Shown one piece after another: positions 15,972-24,742 of a DNA stretch of 64,000 bases (its first letter is position 1; the number at the start of each line of letters is the position of its first letter). The notes under the pieces were generated by a model, which saw only the letters and a program-made list of their open reading frames with translations, had not been told where the DNA came from and did not search any database. The stretch is from Halapricum salinum. GTDB lineage: Archaea; Halobacteriota; Halobacteria; Halobacteriales; Haloarculaceae. The DNA is taken from assembly GCF_004799665.1 (NCBI RefSeq), contig NZ_CP031310.1, positions 2,720,887-2,784,886 on the forward strand, in the 5' to 3' direction. Made by a program: the position numbers and the translations under genes.

Positions 15972-16883
15972 TCAGCTCTGGAGCGTCCAGACCCGCACGT
16001 CTTCGATGGTCTCGGAGATGTCCAGATCGGAGACGCTCGTTCCCGTGACGCCGACGATCTGTGAGGAGGTCGCGACGCCGGCCCGGAGTGCCTTCTCGTC
16101 GTCCCAGCCCTGCTCGTAAGCCCACAGGACGGCGGCGAACATCGAGTCGCCCGCCCCGACGGTGTCGACGACGTCGACGTCCAATGCGGGGGCGTACAGC
16201 GTCTCCTCGGGTGTGACCATCATCGCACCCTCGCCGCCCATCGACGCGATGACGCGTTCGAAGCCCCACTCCTGGAGTTCACGGGCCGCCTCGGCGCAGT
16301 CGTCGATGTCGTTGATCTCGATTCCCGTGGCCTCTTCGAGTTCGACCTCGTTGGGTTTGCAGTACTCGTAGGTCTCTTCGAGGTCCGGCAGGAGGTCGCC
16401 GTGGACGTCGATCGCGGTGTCCCAGTCGCCCGCAGCGGCGAGTCGGTCGACGGCATCGTCGTCCATCCCCGGCGGGAGGCTGCCGCCGATGTCGACGATC
16501 GAGGGGTCATGTTTCTGGAGCACGTCGATCAGATCGTCCACGGCCGATTCCCCGACCTGCGGGCCGGACTGATTGAGATGATACTCCGTGTCGGGCGTGA
16601 GGATGGTCGTGTTCATCCGCGTCGGCTCGGCCGTCTCACAGAAGTCCGTCGGAACCTCGAATTGCTGGAGGTTCTGCTCGATGAAATAGCCGGTGAAGCC
16701 GCCGACGATCCCGGTCGCGAGCGTCTCGTCGCCCAGCGCCCGGACGAACTGCGAAACGTTGATCCCGTTGCCACCCGCGTCGAAACGGGCCTCCCGGGAG
16801 CGCTGCACTGCGTCGGATTCGAGCGGTTCATCCATCTCGATCGTCTGGTCGACTGCCGGATTCGGGGTTACTGTCAGTATCAT
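15972..16883 (-). CDS. PfkB-family sugar kinase, 1-phosphofructokinase type
   Basis: ATP-dependent phosphorylation of a sugar phosphate, most likely fructose-1-phosphate to fructose-1,6-bisphosphate. The 303-residue protein starts M-I-L-T-V-T-P-N-P-A-V-D as 1-phosphofructokinases and tagatose-6-phosphate kinases do. It carries the PfkB signature 1 G-G-N-G-I-N-V-S near residue 37 and signature 2 with the catalytic Asp in D-T-V-G-A-G-D-S-M near 247. No PTS genes are nearby. ATG 16883 is the only good start. Confidence 0.87.
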   Translation of the reverse strand: MILTVTPNPAVDQTIEMDEPLESDAVQRSREARFDAGGNGINVSQFVRALGDETLATGIVGGFTGYFIEQNLQQFEVPTDFCETAEPTRMNTTILTPDTEYHLNQSGPQVGESAVDDLIDVLQKHDPSIVDIGGSLPPGMDDDAVDRLAAAGDWDTAIDVHGDLLPDLEETYEYCKPNEVELEEATGIEINDIDDCAEAARELQEWGFERVIASMGGEGAMMVTPEETLYAPALDVDVVDTVGAGDSMFAAVLWAYEQGWDDEKALRAGVATSSQIVGVTGTSVSDLDISETIEDVRVWTLQS

Positions 16884-17004
16884 GGCTCTCGGTACGCCGT
16901 CTGTCGGCGCGGTCTACTAGCCGGAGATGACTCACCCGCCGTTGATAAACGGGTCGATCTGTGACTACCTTTCACTTCACAGATTCCCGTGTCGACCCGT
17001 CCTC

Positions 17005-18012
17005 CTACCACTCGAAATTCTTCGCTGTCTCGACGAACGCCTCGACACCTTCGACTGGTGTGTCCTTGTCGACACCGTGGCCCAGATTCAGGACGTGTCC
17101 CTGCGGTCCGGCGGCCTCGATAATCTCTCGCGTGCGCTCGCGGATGGTCTCTCGATCGGCGAACAACACGGATGGATCGAGGTTGCCCTGCACGCCGAGG
17201 CCGTCCAGTTGCTCGCGGGCCGTCCCCATCTCGACGGTCCAGTCGAGGCCGATTACGTCGGGATTCGCGGCCGCGATCTGGTCGAGTCGTCCGCCCATGT
17301 TCCTGACGAACAGGATCGTAGGAGCGTCGACGGCCTCGACGATCCGGCGATGACGCGGGACGATGAACCGCTCGTACTCCGCGGGAGGAAGGATTCCGGC
17401 ATAGGTGTCGAACACCTGCACTACGTCCGCGCCGTGGGCGACCTGATACTGGAGGAACTCGGCGACGGCCTCGGTGAAGCGATCGAGCAACTCCGCGAAC
17501 GCTTCGGGGTGCTGGACGCGGAACTGCCGGGCAGGGAGGTGATTGCGTGAGGGCTGGCCGGCGATGGCGTAGGAGGCCAGGGTAAAGGGACCGCCGGCGA
17601 AGCCGATCAGCGAGGTCTGATCGCCGACGCTGTCGTCGAGCCGGTCGAGGAGTTCGCCCACGTAATCCAGTCGTTCGGGGATCGGCTCCCGTGCTCGCTG
17701 GACGTCCGCGGGACCGGAGACGGGGTTCTCGATGATGGGGCCGGTCCCGGATTCGATGTGATAGGAGAACCCGAGCGGTTCGAGGATGGTGAGGATGTCC
17801 GAGAACATCACCAGCCCGTCCGGGCGGTAGCGCTCCCAGGGCAGGAGGGTGATCCGCTCGGCGACTTCGGGGTCGGTGACGGCTTCGACGAACGAGTGGT
17901 TCTCGCGAATCTCGCGGTACTCGGGGATGTGCCGGCCGGCCTGGCGCATCAGCCAGACGGGCGGGCGCTCGGTTCGCTCGCCACGGGCAGCACGAACGAG
18001 GAGGTCGCTCAT
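17005..18012 (-). CDS. hemE: Uroporphyrinogen decarboxylase
   Basis: Decarboxylates the four acetate side chains of uroporphyrinogen III to give coproporphyrinogen III. The 335-residue protein has the N-terminal signature P-P-V-W-L-M-R-Q-A-G-R-H near residue 17 with the substrate-binding arginines, and G-F-A-G-G-P-F-T-L-A near 139. L-N-L-G-H-G-V near 309 carries the conserved His. Its presence with hemA and precorrin-2 dehydrogenase shows tetrapyrrole synthesis genes spread over ~10 kb rather than in one operon. Confidence 0.95.
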   Translation of the reverse strand: MSDLLVRAARGERTERPPVWLMRQAGRHIPEYREIRENHSFVEAVTDPEVAERITLLPWERYRPDGLVMFSDILTILEPLGFSYHIESGTGPIIENPVSGPADVQRAREPIPERLDYVGELLDRLDDSVGDQTSLIGFAGGPFTLASYAIAGQPSRNHLPARQFRVQHPEAFAELLDRFTEAVAEFLQYQVAHGADVVQVFDTYAGILPPAEYERFIVPRHRRIVEAVDAPTILFVRNMGGRLDQIAAANPDVIGLDWTVEMGTAREQLDGLGVQGNLDPSVLFADRETIRERTREIIEAAGPQGHVLNLGHGVDKDTPVEGVEAFVETAKNFEW

Positions 18013-18075
18013 TGGACGCCATTCGGGCGGAGGTGTGTAAGGCGTTGCGAACTCCCGGTCAAGAAGTCGGGCCCG

Positions 18076-19449
18076 TCAGGCCGATTCGAGCGCGAAGTGG
18101 TAGGCTGCTCCGCAGTCTTCACCGTGCGGATCTTCGTCCGTCTCCGCCCCGGCGACGACCGACCCCCCGTCCGCGCTCGTCGCGACACTCCTGCCGAAGT
18201 AATCCCCGCGGTCGCCGTCTCCCGCGACGAGTGTCGCCAGTTCACGCCAGTCACGGCCGGCACGACCGAACGCGTAGGCCGCGCCGGCGTTGTATCCGTT
18301 GTCTCCGGCGGGCCCGCGAGCACTGAGCAGTGCAGTGGTCCCGTCCGCGCTCAGGTCGAGCGCGTAGCCGAACATGAAGTCAGCGTCGTGGCCGGCCGGA
18401 ACGATACTCGTCTCCGCGTCGAATCCCTCGCCAGTATAGGCGTACACGACTCCGCCGCGAGTCAGCCCCGCCGGCTCGTCGTAAGGGGCGCCGACGAGCG
18501 CGACGCTGGCGTCGCTATCCGTTGCGACTGCCCCGCCGAACGTTTCGTTTGCCGTCCCATCTCTGGCGGTGAGGGTCCGAACACGGCCCCAGGACCCACC
18601 CGAGCGCTCGAACACCGCTGCGCTGGCGACCGCGTCGTCCGGGTTCGAGGTCTCTTCACCCTCGACGACGACGCGGAGCGGCGCACCGACGATAGCCGTC
18701 TCCCCATCGTCGGCCAGGGCGACGTCGAACGCAAAGTTGGACGCGGCTCCGTATTCGTCCGCTTGCAGTGTCCCTGCCGCTTCCCAGGAGTCTTCGAACT
18801 CGAAAACGAACGCCGAGCCACGGACCGACTGGTCCGGCCTGTACCGTATCGTCAGCCGGTCCCCAGCCGGATTCCCGACGAGTAGCGACTGACCGTCTCG
18901 CGAGGCGGCGATCGCGCGTCCGAACGCCAGGCGGTCTCCCGGAGGATGGAGTACCGCTTGCCGGGCCCACCCATCCGTCGTACGGTCGAACACGGAAACT
19001 CCCCCGCCGGACGGCGCCGAGACGAACACGCGATCGCCACCGGCCCCGATGGCCACGTCGGTACCGAACGCGACTGGCGCTGCCTCATCCTCGGGGAACA
19101 GTTTCGCACTCCAGCTCCAGGACCCGCCCGAACGTTCGAAGATCGAAGCGGATCCCGTCTGGTCGTCGTCGTTCCGTGCGCCGACGACGGCGGTCGTGCC
19201 GTCCGCTGAGACGGCGACCGCACTCCCGAAGTAGTCGTACTCTTCACCGTCGCTGTCGGCGAGTTTCTCCGTCTGCACTGCCTCGATAGGACCCGGTGTC
19301 GTCGGCGTGTCTGTCGCCCCCGATTCACTCGATTTCGGCTCTGTCGGCGGCGGATCCGTCGTCTTTCCACCGTCACCACCAGTACACCCTCCGAGTCCGA
19401 GCAGCCCGGTTGCACCGACCGTACGGAGGACCGTTCGTCGGTTCGGCAT
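18076..19449 (-). CDS. Lipoprotein with FG-GAP-like beta-propeller repeats
   Basis: The 457-residue protein begins with a Tat-like signal (N-R-R-T-V-L-R-T-V-G) and lipobox L-G-G-C (Cys22), then a Ser/Thr/Pro linker to ~55. The rest is about seven repeats of ~55 residues of the form D-Y-F-G-S-A-V-A-V-S-A-D-G-T-T-A-V-V-G-A, the pattern of FG-GAP/integrin-alpha-type beta-propellers with Ca-binding D-x-D-G loops. Such proteins are surface-exposed; partners are unknown. ATG 19449 precedes the RR motif directly; the much longer frame upstream overlaps adk and is a shadow. Confidence 0.8.
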   Translation of the reverse strand: MPNRRTVLRTVGATGLLGLGGCTGGDGGKTTDPPPTEPKSSESGATDTPTTPGPIEAVQTEKLADSDGEEYDYFGSAVAVSADGTTAVVGARNDDDQTGSASIFERSGGSWSWSAKLFPEDEAAPVAFGTDVAIGAGGDRVFVSAPSGGGVSVFDRTTDGWARQAVLHPPGDRLAFGRAIAASRDGQSLLVGNPAGDRLTIRYRPDQSVRGSAFVFEFEDSWEAAGTLQADEYGAASNFAFDVALADDGETAIVGAPLRVVVEGEETSNPDDAVASAAVFERSGGSWGRVRTLTARDGTANETFGGAVATDSDASVALVGAPYDEPAGLTRGGVVYAYTGEGFDAETSIVPAGHDADFMFGYALDLSADGTTALLSARGPAGDNGYNAGAAYAFGRAGRDWRELATLVAGDGDRGDYFGRSVATSADGGSVVAGAETDEDPHGEDCGAAYHFALESA

Positions 19450-19551
19450 CGACGGAAACTCCGGGCCGGTGTCCCAACAAAGCTTCGACCCCCATAGCCC
19501 GTCCGGACCGCTTTGGACAACCCTATAAGTCCCGGGGTGAAACCGGATTCC

Positions 19552-20199
19552 ATGAGCAAGCCGCGAATTCTGCTGCTCGGCCCACCGGGAGCCGGGAAAG
19601 GAACGCAGTCGAGTAACATCGCTGGGGAGTTCGGCGTCGAACACATCACGACTGGCGATGCCCTCCGGGCCAACAAGGACATGGACATCAGCGACATGGA
19701 CACCGAGTACGATACGCCCCGCGAATACATGGAGCAGGGCGAACTCGTCCCGGACGCCGTCGTCAACGCCATCGTCGAGGAAGCCCTGACGTCTGCGGAC
19801 GGCTTCGTGCTGGACGGCTATCCCCGAAATCTCGAGCAGGCCGAAGAACTCGAGGGCATGACCGACCTCGACGTGATTCTCTCGCTCGACGTGAGCAAAG
19901 AGGAGCTGGTCGACCGCCTGACCGGCCGCCGGGTCTGTGACGACTGCGGAGCGAACTATCACGTCGAGTTCAGCCAGCCCGAACAGGAAGGTGTCTGTGA
20001 CGAGTGCGGCGGCGAGTTGATCCAGCGAGACGACGACACCGAGGAGGCCGTTCGAAACCGACTGGACGTCTTCGAGGACAACACCGCACCCGTGATCGGG
20101 CACTACAGCGACCACGCGGGCTTCGTCGAGATCGACGGCGAGCAGACGCCCGACGAAGTCTGGACGGACGTCCGAGCGGCGATCGAAGAACAAGCCTGA
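19552..20199 (+). CDS. adk: Adenylate kinase
   Basis: Interconverts ATP + AMP and 2 ADP. The 215-residue long-type enzyme has the P-loop [10 protein letters not shown] at residues 8-17, the D-G-Y-P-R block (F-V-L-D-G-Y-P-R) near 85, and a LID domain with a four-cysteine zinc site (C-D-D-C-G and C-D-E-C-G, ~125-150). A TATA-like box (cctataag, ~19521-19528) sits about 25 nt ahead of ATG 19552, pointing to a leaderless transcript. First gene of the adk-EMC3-cmk-cbf5 cluster. Confidence 0.96.
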   Translation: MSKPRILLLGPPGAGKGTQSSNIAGEFGVEHITTGDALRANKDMDISDMDTEYDTPREYMEQGELVPDAVVNAIVEEALTSADGFVLDGYPRNLEQAEELEGMTDLDVILSLDVSKEELVDRLTGRRVCDDCGANYHVEFSQPEQEGVCDECGGELIQRDDDTEEAVRNRLDVFEDNTAPVIGHYSDHAGFVEIDGEQTPDEVWTDVRAAIEEQA

Positions 20200-20227
20200 T
20201 TTAGGACGGCTCACTAGGACATCAACA

Positions 20228-21112
20228 ATGGCACGAACCGTTCAGAAGGTGGATTCTCTGGTCGAGGAGGACGGGAGTATGGAGCCCGCGATCGAGACCG
20301 TCCTCGAAACGGCCGAGGAGAAAGGCGTCGTCCAGTGGAACGACGTCAGTGACGACCTCACGAGCGGGCAGTGGGGTCGACTCATCGAGAAGGGGATCCT
20401 CGTCGACGCCGATGGTGAAGGGTTCGTCGTCGACGACCCCGACGGGATCAGAGACGCACTCGACGAAGCTGAACCGAGCGACGAGGAAGAGAGCGACGGC
20501 AGCTGGACGAGCTGGGACAAGATCGCGCTGGTCGGTTCGCTCGCGCTGTTCGTCGGCTACTGGCAACCCGATATCCGCGACCAGATCGGCGAAGTGATCG
20601 ACATCGGAATCGGCCCGATTAACTCCCTGGTTCCGTTCTACGTGACGATCCTGGTGCTGGCAGTCCTGACCGGCCTGTGGTCGACGCTGCTGCAGGATCG
20701 GCTCACGAACCTCGACAACATGAGCGGGTATCAGGAGAAACAGAAAGAGCTCCGCGAGCGCGAGAAGAAGGCCAAAGAAGAGGACGACGACGAGGCTCTC
20801 GAGGAGATTCGCCAGGAACAGATGGAGATGATGACCGAGAACCTGGGCATGATGAAACAGCAGTTCCGCTCGATGCCCTGGATAATGCTGTTCACCATCC
20901 CCATCTTCCTGTGGGTCTACTGGCAGGTCCGCGGTCTCGGCGTTGGGCAGGCCGGTCCCGTGCTGGTGATGCCGCTAGTCGGTGAGGTGAACGCCTGGGA
21001 GGCCGGAATCATCGGGCCGCTACAGGCCTGGATCTTCTGGTACATCCTCTGTTCGATGAGCCTCTCCCAGATCATCCGCAAGTCGCTGAACATCCAGACG
21101 TCGCCGACCTGA
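20228..21112 (+). CDS. EMC3/TMCO1 (DUF106) family membrane insertase-like protein
   Basis: The 294-residue protein has a soluble acidic N-terminus (~1-95). This is followed by transmembrane helices at roughly 98-115, 135-155, 220-240, 245-260 and 268-285, with a charged coiled segment between TM2 and TM3 (Q-E-K-Q-K-E-L-R-E-R-E-K-K). This coiled cytosolic hairpin in a three-helix core is the layout of DUF106/EMC3/TMCO1 proteins in the Oxa1 superfamily, which insert membrane proteins. Its place between adk and cmk is typical of haloarchaea and near the ribosomal-protein/sec region. Confidence 0.85.
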   Translation: MARTVQKVDSLVEEDGSMEPAIETVLETAEEKGVVQWNDVSDDLTSGQWGRLIEKGILVDADGEGFVVDDPDGIRDALDEAEPSDEEESDGSWTSWDKIALVGSLALFVGYWQPDIRDQIGEVIDIGIGPINSLVPFYVTILVLAVLTGLWSTLLQDRLTNLDNMSGYQEKQKELREREKKAKEEDDDEALEEIRQEQMEMMTENLGMMKQQFRSMPWIMLFTIPIFLWVYWQVRGLGVGQAGPVLVMPLVGEVNAWEAGIIGPLQAWIFWYILCSMSLSQIIRKSLNIQTSPT

Positions 21113-21181
21113 GGCGACTCCGAACTCACGTTTTCGGGACGAAGACACAATCTCTTTGAGCGGGACCCTCCGAGTGAGGAT

Positions 21182-21760
21182 ATGTTGATCACCGTCTCCG
21201 GCCCCGCCGGCAGCGGCAAGAGCACGCTCGCCGCCAGCCTGGCCGACGCACTGGACTACGAGCACGTTTCGGGCGGCGACATCTTCCGCGACCTCGCCGA
21301 AGAGCGTGGCATGACGCCGCTGGAACTGAACAAACAGGCCGAGGAAGACGACCAGATCGACCGCGATCTCGACCGTCGACTCCGTGACATCGCTCGCGAT
21401 CGGGACGAACTCGTCCTCGAATCCCGGCTCGCGGGCTGGATGGCCGGCGACTACGCCGACCTGAAGGTCTGGCTGAGTGCCCCCCTGGAGATCCGCGCCG
21501 AGCGAATCTCCCAGCGCGAGAACAAGCCCGTCGATCAGGCTCGCGAGGAGACCCGCGAACGCGGTGAGAGCGAGGCCCATCGCTACAACGAGTATTACGG
21601 GATCGACTTCGACGATCTGTCGATCTACGACCTCTCGATCAACACCGCCCGCTGGGGCCCGCAGGGCGTGCTCAGCCTGACGTTGCACGCCGTCGAGTCC
21701 TACAAGGAGACTGGCGACGAGGGCAAGACGCCGATCACCGGCGTCGAGTACGATATCTGA
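21182..21760 (+). CDS. cmk: (d)CMP kinase, archaeal type
   Basis: Phosphorylates CMP and dCMP to the diphosphates. The 192-residue protein begins [14 protein letters not shown] with the P-loop at residues 7-14. It continues with V-S-G-G-D-I-F-R near 29 and the Arg-rich L-E-S-R-L-A-G-W block near 80 that distinguishes archaeal cytidylate kinase from adenylate kinase. One base separates its TGA from the cbf5 ATG, so the pair is an operon. Confidence 0.93.
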   Translation: MLITVSGPAGSGKSTLAASLADALDYEHVSGGDIFRDLAEERGMTPLELNKQAEEDDQIDRDLDRRLRDIARDRDELVLESRLAGWMAGDYADLKVWLSAPLEIRAERISQRENKPVDQAREETRERGESEAHRYNEYYGIDFDDLSIYDLSINTARWGPQGVLSLTLHAVESYKETGDEGKTPITGVEYDI

Positions 21761-21761
21761 G

Positions 21762-22631
21762 ATGGTTCGTGGTCCGCCATCCGAGCGCTCGCCCGCCGAC
21801 ATGCTCGAGTTCGGCGTCGTCAATCTCGACAAACCGCCCGGTCCCTCGGCCCATCAGGTCGTCGCCTGGCTCCGGGACATGGCCGGCGTCGACCGAGCAG
21901 CCCACGCCGGAACGCTCGATCCGAAGGTTACGGGTTGTCTGCCCGTCTTGCTCGGCGACGCCACCCGGATGGCGCAGGTCTTCGACGACGCCGTCAAGGA
22001 GTACGTCGCCGTCCTGGAGTTGCACGGTGAGCCGCCCGCAGATCTCCGGGAGACCGTCGCCGAGTTCGAAGGGCCGATCTACCAGAAGCCGCCCCGCAAG
22101 AGTGCCGTCGTACGGAAGCTGCGAGTCCGCGAGATTTACGACCTCGCCGTCCTGGAAGTGGAGAGTCGCCAGGCCCTGCTCCGGGTGCGCTGTGAGAGCG
22201 GGACCTACGTTCGAAAGCTGTGTCACGACCTCGGGTTGGCGCTCGGGACAGGCGCACATATGGGCCACCTCCGGCGCACGGCGACCGGGACGTTCGACGA
22301 CACGACCCTGGTGACGATGCACGACCTCGCGGACGCACTGGCGTGGTACGAGCAAGACGGCGACGAGGGGTCGTTGGGAGACGTCGTCCAGCCCGCCGAA
22401 CGAGCGCTCAGGGGCGTGCCCCGCGTGACGATCGCTCCCAGTGCCGCCGAGAGCGTCGCCGACGGCGCGCCGGTGTACGCCCCGGGTGTGATCGAGTGCG
22501 AGCACGAGCTGGACAGCCAGCTCGTCGCCTGTTACACGCCGGACGATGCGGCCGTCTGTCTCGGCCGGCTCGTCGGCGACCCGGACGCTGAATCCGGCGT
22601 CGTCGTCGAGTTAGAGCGGGTTCTGGTGTGA
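21762..22631 (+). CDS. truB: RNA-guided pseudouridine synthase catalytic subunit Cbf5 (TruB family)
   Basis: Isomerises uridine to pseudouridine in tRNA and, with H/ACA guide RNAs, in rRNA. The 289-residue protein has the TruB/Cbf5 start V-N-L-D-K-P-P-G-P-S-A-H, the catalytic aspartate in H-A-G-T-L-D-P-K-V-T-G, and the conserved R-C-E-S-G-T-Y-V-R near 145-153. A C-terminal PUA domain (from about 215) binds the guide or CCA end. Shorter than eukaryotic dyskerin, as usual in archaea. The chosen ATG at 21762 leaves a one-base gap to cmk; an internal Met at codon 14 is a possible alternative. Confidence 0.92.
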   Translation: MVRGPPSERSPADMLEFGVVNLDKPPGPSAHQVVAWLRDMAGVDRAAHAGTLDPKVTGCLPVLLGDATRMAQVFDDAVKEYVAVLELHGEPPADLRETVAEFEGPIYQKPPRKSAVVRKLRVREIYDLAVLEVESRQALLRVRCESGTYVRKLCHDLGLALGTGAHMGHLRRTATGTFDDTTLVTMHDLADALAWYEQDGDEGSLGDVVQPAERALRGVPRVTIAPSAAESVADGAPVYAPGVIECEHELDSQLVACYTPDDAAVCLGRLVGDPDAESGVVVELERVLV

Positions 22632-22709
22632 GTGGTCGACGGGATCACACCGCCGGACTGCGACCCGAAACGACACCCTTAATTGGCGCTCCCTCTTCGA
22701 CCTATTTGC

Positions 22710-22780
22710 GGGACCGTAGGGTAGTGGTATCCTCTGCCGATGGGGTCGGTAGGACCTGAGTTCGAATCTCGGCGGTCCCA
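22710..22780 (+). tRNA. tRNA-Pro (anticodon GGG)
   Basis: A 71-nt cloverleaf folds with acceptor stem GGGACCG/CGGTCCC and discriminator A. The anticodon loop is ATGGGGT (U33 then GGG) on a stem TGCCG/CGGTA, and the T arm is CTGAG-TTCGAAT-CTCGG. No intron is present and CCA is not encoded. It lies directly behind the adk-cbf5 cluster and at the left border of an accessory region, making it a possible integration site. Confidence 0.95.
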
Positions 22781-22831
22781 CTCCAAAATAAAGGTTGGCG
22801 GCACACTCTGCCGCTTTTTCCGCATTTCGAG

Positions 22832-23176
22832 GTGGTCAGCGTGAGCCGTAGCGCTGACGTCGACCCAGCCGGCTACCTGGGTCAAATCTGCGACTGTTGC
22901 GGCTGCGTCATCGACGAAGAACTGAAGCGCTGTCCCGCTCTCGACGAGGGGGGTGTGTCGCCCGTGAGCCGCGCCGCGCACAGCTGGGAGCCCAGCGACG
23001 ACCTCGGCGACCCGGTCGGCGGTTCGTCGACGCTGTCGATGCCCGGCGACTGGGACCTCTCGATACCCTGGAAGGGCGCACAAACCGAGCGCGACTCCGG
23101 CGGTCCCATCAACGACGCCGAGCGCATGTCTTCCTCAGCGGTGGCGACAGCCCGCACAGAGTCACCTGGGCGCTGA
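22832..23176 (+). CDS. Doubtful 114-residue ORF with cysteine cluster
   Basis: A GTG-started frame encodes an N-terminal cluster I-C-D-C-C-G-C-V-I-D-E-E-L-K-R-C-P that looks like half of a zinc-binding knuckle, then low-complexity acidic sequence without a domain. No family is recognised. It may be a decayed gene left in the tRNA-adjacent island, or non-coding. The 11-base word cggcggtccca within it (23098-23108) repeats the 3' end of the tRNA. Confidence 0.3.
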   Translation: MVSVSRSADVDPAGYLGQICDCCGCVIDEELKRCPALDEGGVSPVSRAAHSWEPSDDLGDPVGGSSTLSMPGDWDLSIPWKGAQTERDSGGPINDAERMSSSAVATARTESPGR

Positions 23177-23222
23177 AGGGCCGGACGCTCGTCGACGACT
23201 GTGACTGGGTCCCGAGCGTCCC

Positions 23223-23372
23223 TTACTTTTCGACCTCGAAGCCGCCGCTCTCGTCGTCGGTCTCCTCGCTCATGTGCTCGTGCAGCGTCGAGAGTCGGTG
23301 TCCGTCCGGGATCTCCGCGAGCGATTCGAGCAGCGTCGGCAGCGCTCTTGCTCCCGAACTCAACTGTTGGAC
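23223..23372 (-). pseudogene. Probable C-terminal gene remnant
   Basis: A 49-codon frame without a good start codon reads like a genuine acidic haloarchaeal C-terminus: A-L-P-T-L-L-E-S-L-A-E-I-P-D-G-H-R-L-S, then a Glu/Asp-rich tail and TAA at 23223. A stop lies immediately upstream in the same frame, so this looks like the 3' fragment of a deleted gene. The parent family is not recognised. Confidence 0.3.
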
Positions 23373-23510
23373 TCATATCTCATACAACAGTCGCACTGGG
23401 TGACAGCAGGGTAAGGAATCCGCAACTCAGAGGGTTTCAGGGGTGACGGCAGGGCGGGCCTCAGGGCGTCATATCGGGCATATTTGAGGGTGCAGGCCAT
23501 CCCAGCGGAT

Positions 23511-23744
23511 ATGAGCCAGACCGACGCCGAACGACGAGTGACCCAGGCGCTCGCCGACACGACGACGCTCTCCCCGGAAGGGTCCGCCCAGGTGCAGATG
23601 AATCGCGGGACCGCCTACTCAGCGATTCCGGCACGGCTGCGGGACCACTTCGACATCGAGCAGGGTGATCGCCTCCAGCGCGCGTACGATCCGACGACCG
23701 GCTGCCTGATCATCTCACTCGGCGACTACGATATGTTTGAGTGA
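23511..23744 (+). CDS. AbrB/SpoVT-like DNA-binding protein
   Basis: The 77-residue protein has a swapped-hairpin AbrB-like core in its second half: A-Y-S-A-I-P-A-R-L-R-D-H-F-D-I-E-Q-G-D-R-L (~42-62), where short beta strands flank an I-P-x-x-L-R...G-D pattern. Such proteins are antitoxins or transition-state regulators. It lies 43 bp upstream of a VapB-VapC pair and could belong to the same mobile block. An in-frame TTG at 23484 exists, but ATG 23511 fits better. Confidence 0.65.
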   Translation: MSQTDAERRVTQALADTTTLSPEGSAQVQMNRGTAYSAIPARLRDHFDIEQGDRLQRAYDPTTGCLIISLGDYDMFE

Positions 23745-23768
23745 ATCGGCGAAACATCTATTCCACAC

Positions 23769-23786
23769 TGTACACAACGTATACAC
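23769..23786 (+). promoter_or_regulatory. Possible VapB operator/promoter
   Basis: Two near-identical heptamers, TGTACAC (23769-23775) and TATACAC (23780-23786), are directly repeated right up to the vapB ATG. A TATA-like box (catctatt, ~23755-23762) lies about 25 nt upstream of the start, implying a leaderless transcript. Antitoxins of this family usually repress their own promoter, so the repeats are candidate operator half-sites. Confidence 0.3.
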
Positions 23787-24008
23787 ATGAGCACAATCCG
23801 AGTATCCGACGACGTCAAAGACCGCCTTCGAGACCTGAAACGCGAAGACGAATCATTCAACGACCTGCTGGACCGCCTCAGCCGCCAAGAGAAGGACGTC
23901 GAAGAGATGGCAGGGTTCCTCAGCGAATTCGACGACGGTAATCTCGAAGAGAAAATGAACGAAGCCCATGAGGAACTGAACGAGTCGCTGGAGAAGCGAG
24001 TCGAATGA
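23787..24008 (+). CDS. vapB: VapB-type antitoxin
   Basis: The 73-residue protein starts M-S-T-I-R-V-S-D-D-V-K-D-R-L-R-D-L-K-R, the ribbon-helix-helix N-terminus of archaeal VapB (PF02697-like) antitoxins. F-N-D-L-L-D-R-L-S follows, then a charged C-terminal helix that would wrap around the toxin. Its last codons overlap the vapC start (ATGA at 24005-24008), the usual antitoxin-first coupled arrangement. Confidence 0.85.
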   Translation: MSTIRVSDDVKDRLRDLKREDESFNDLLDRLSRQEKDVEEMAGFLSEFDDGNLEEKMNEAHEELNESLEKRVE

Positions 24009-24409
24009 TCGTTCTCGACAACGACGTCCTCGTCAAGATCGGCGGTCAAGATCCAGACCCGACCGTCGTCTCACATCTCAAGCAGTACAGCAACCGGGAG
24101 TGGACGATCCCGTCACTCGTTGCCTGGGAATTCTACAAGTCACAGGCCAGTCGGACCCAGATGCTCCAATCGCAGCGGACGCTGAACAGGGATATCGACC
24201 GAATCCTCAATTTTTCTGACGATGTCGCCCTCGAAGCGGCCTATCTCGGTGAACGGCTGCAAACCCAGGGCGTGACGCTCGACCCCATCGACATGCTCAA
24301 CCTCGCGATCGCCCACGAGGCCGGCGCGACGTTCGTCACTCACAACAGCAACGATTTCGACAAGTCTCCGATCCACGAACTTACCGACATCGACGTCATC
24401 GTTTCCTGA
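24005..24409 (+). CDS. vapC: PIN-domain toxin VapC
   Basis: A 134-residue PIN-domain ribonuclease. The acidic metal-binding residues are visible: Asp5 and Asp7 (I-V-L-D-N-D-V-L-V), Glu42 (A-W-E-F), Asp96 (D-P-I-D-M-L-N) and Asp117 (T-H-N-S-N-D-F). All catalytic positions are intact, so the toxin should be active. It is coupled to the VapB antitoxin upstream. VapC toxins usually cleave tRNA or rRNA; the target here cannot be told. Confidence 0.9.
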   Translation: MIVLDNDVLVKIGGQDPDPTVVSHLKQYSNREWTIPSLVAWEFYKSQASRTQMLQSQRTLNRDIDRILNFSDDVALEAAYLGERLQTQGVTLDPIDMLNLAIAHEAGATFVTHNSNDFDKSPIHELTDIDVIVS

Positions 24410-24469
24410 CCCCCTGTCCGGTTCTCAACATAGACCCGGACGATCTCCTGATTGGTAGAGACAGGAAAT

Positions 24470-24742
24470 CTACATACCAGAGACCGCAGAGAGGATAGCT
24501 CCGAGAAGACTCATACAGGCGGCACCAACTAATGCAAAGAGAGCGGCGACGGAGATAGTAAACTCATTAGGATCGGTTCGCAGTGATTCGTAGCCAGCAC
24601 CGACAATCATCCCACCTCCACCTATTGCCATCAGTAGTACCGGAATACTGTAGTTCCCAGCAATGAGCGAGCCCATCGCGGGTAATCCAAGTGATAGTCC
24701 AATTACTGCAAGAGCGCCGTTGTAGACGTACAACCGTTCCAT
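24470..24742 (-). CDS. Small hydrophobic membrane protein in low-G+C island
   Basis: The 90-residue protein has three predicted membrane helices (about 7-27, 31-50, 63-86), with a short charged loop (S-L-R-T-D-P-N-E-F) between the second and third. Its codon use is A/T-rich, unlike the surrounding chromosome, which points to transfer. No family recognised. Confidence 0.55.
   Translation of the reverse strand: MERLYVYNGALAVIGLSLGLPAMGSLIAGNYSIPVLLMAIGGGGMIVGAGYESLRTDPNEFTISVAALFALVGAACMSLLGAILSAVSGM

Noticed and set aside
22679-23083. Minus-strand ORF of 134 residues over the tRNA region
   Set aside because: It contains the well-known spurious peptide produced by antisense translation of a tRNA (W-D-R-R-D-S-N-S-G). 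The tRNA-Pro fold explains the sequence.
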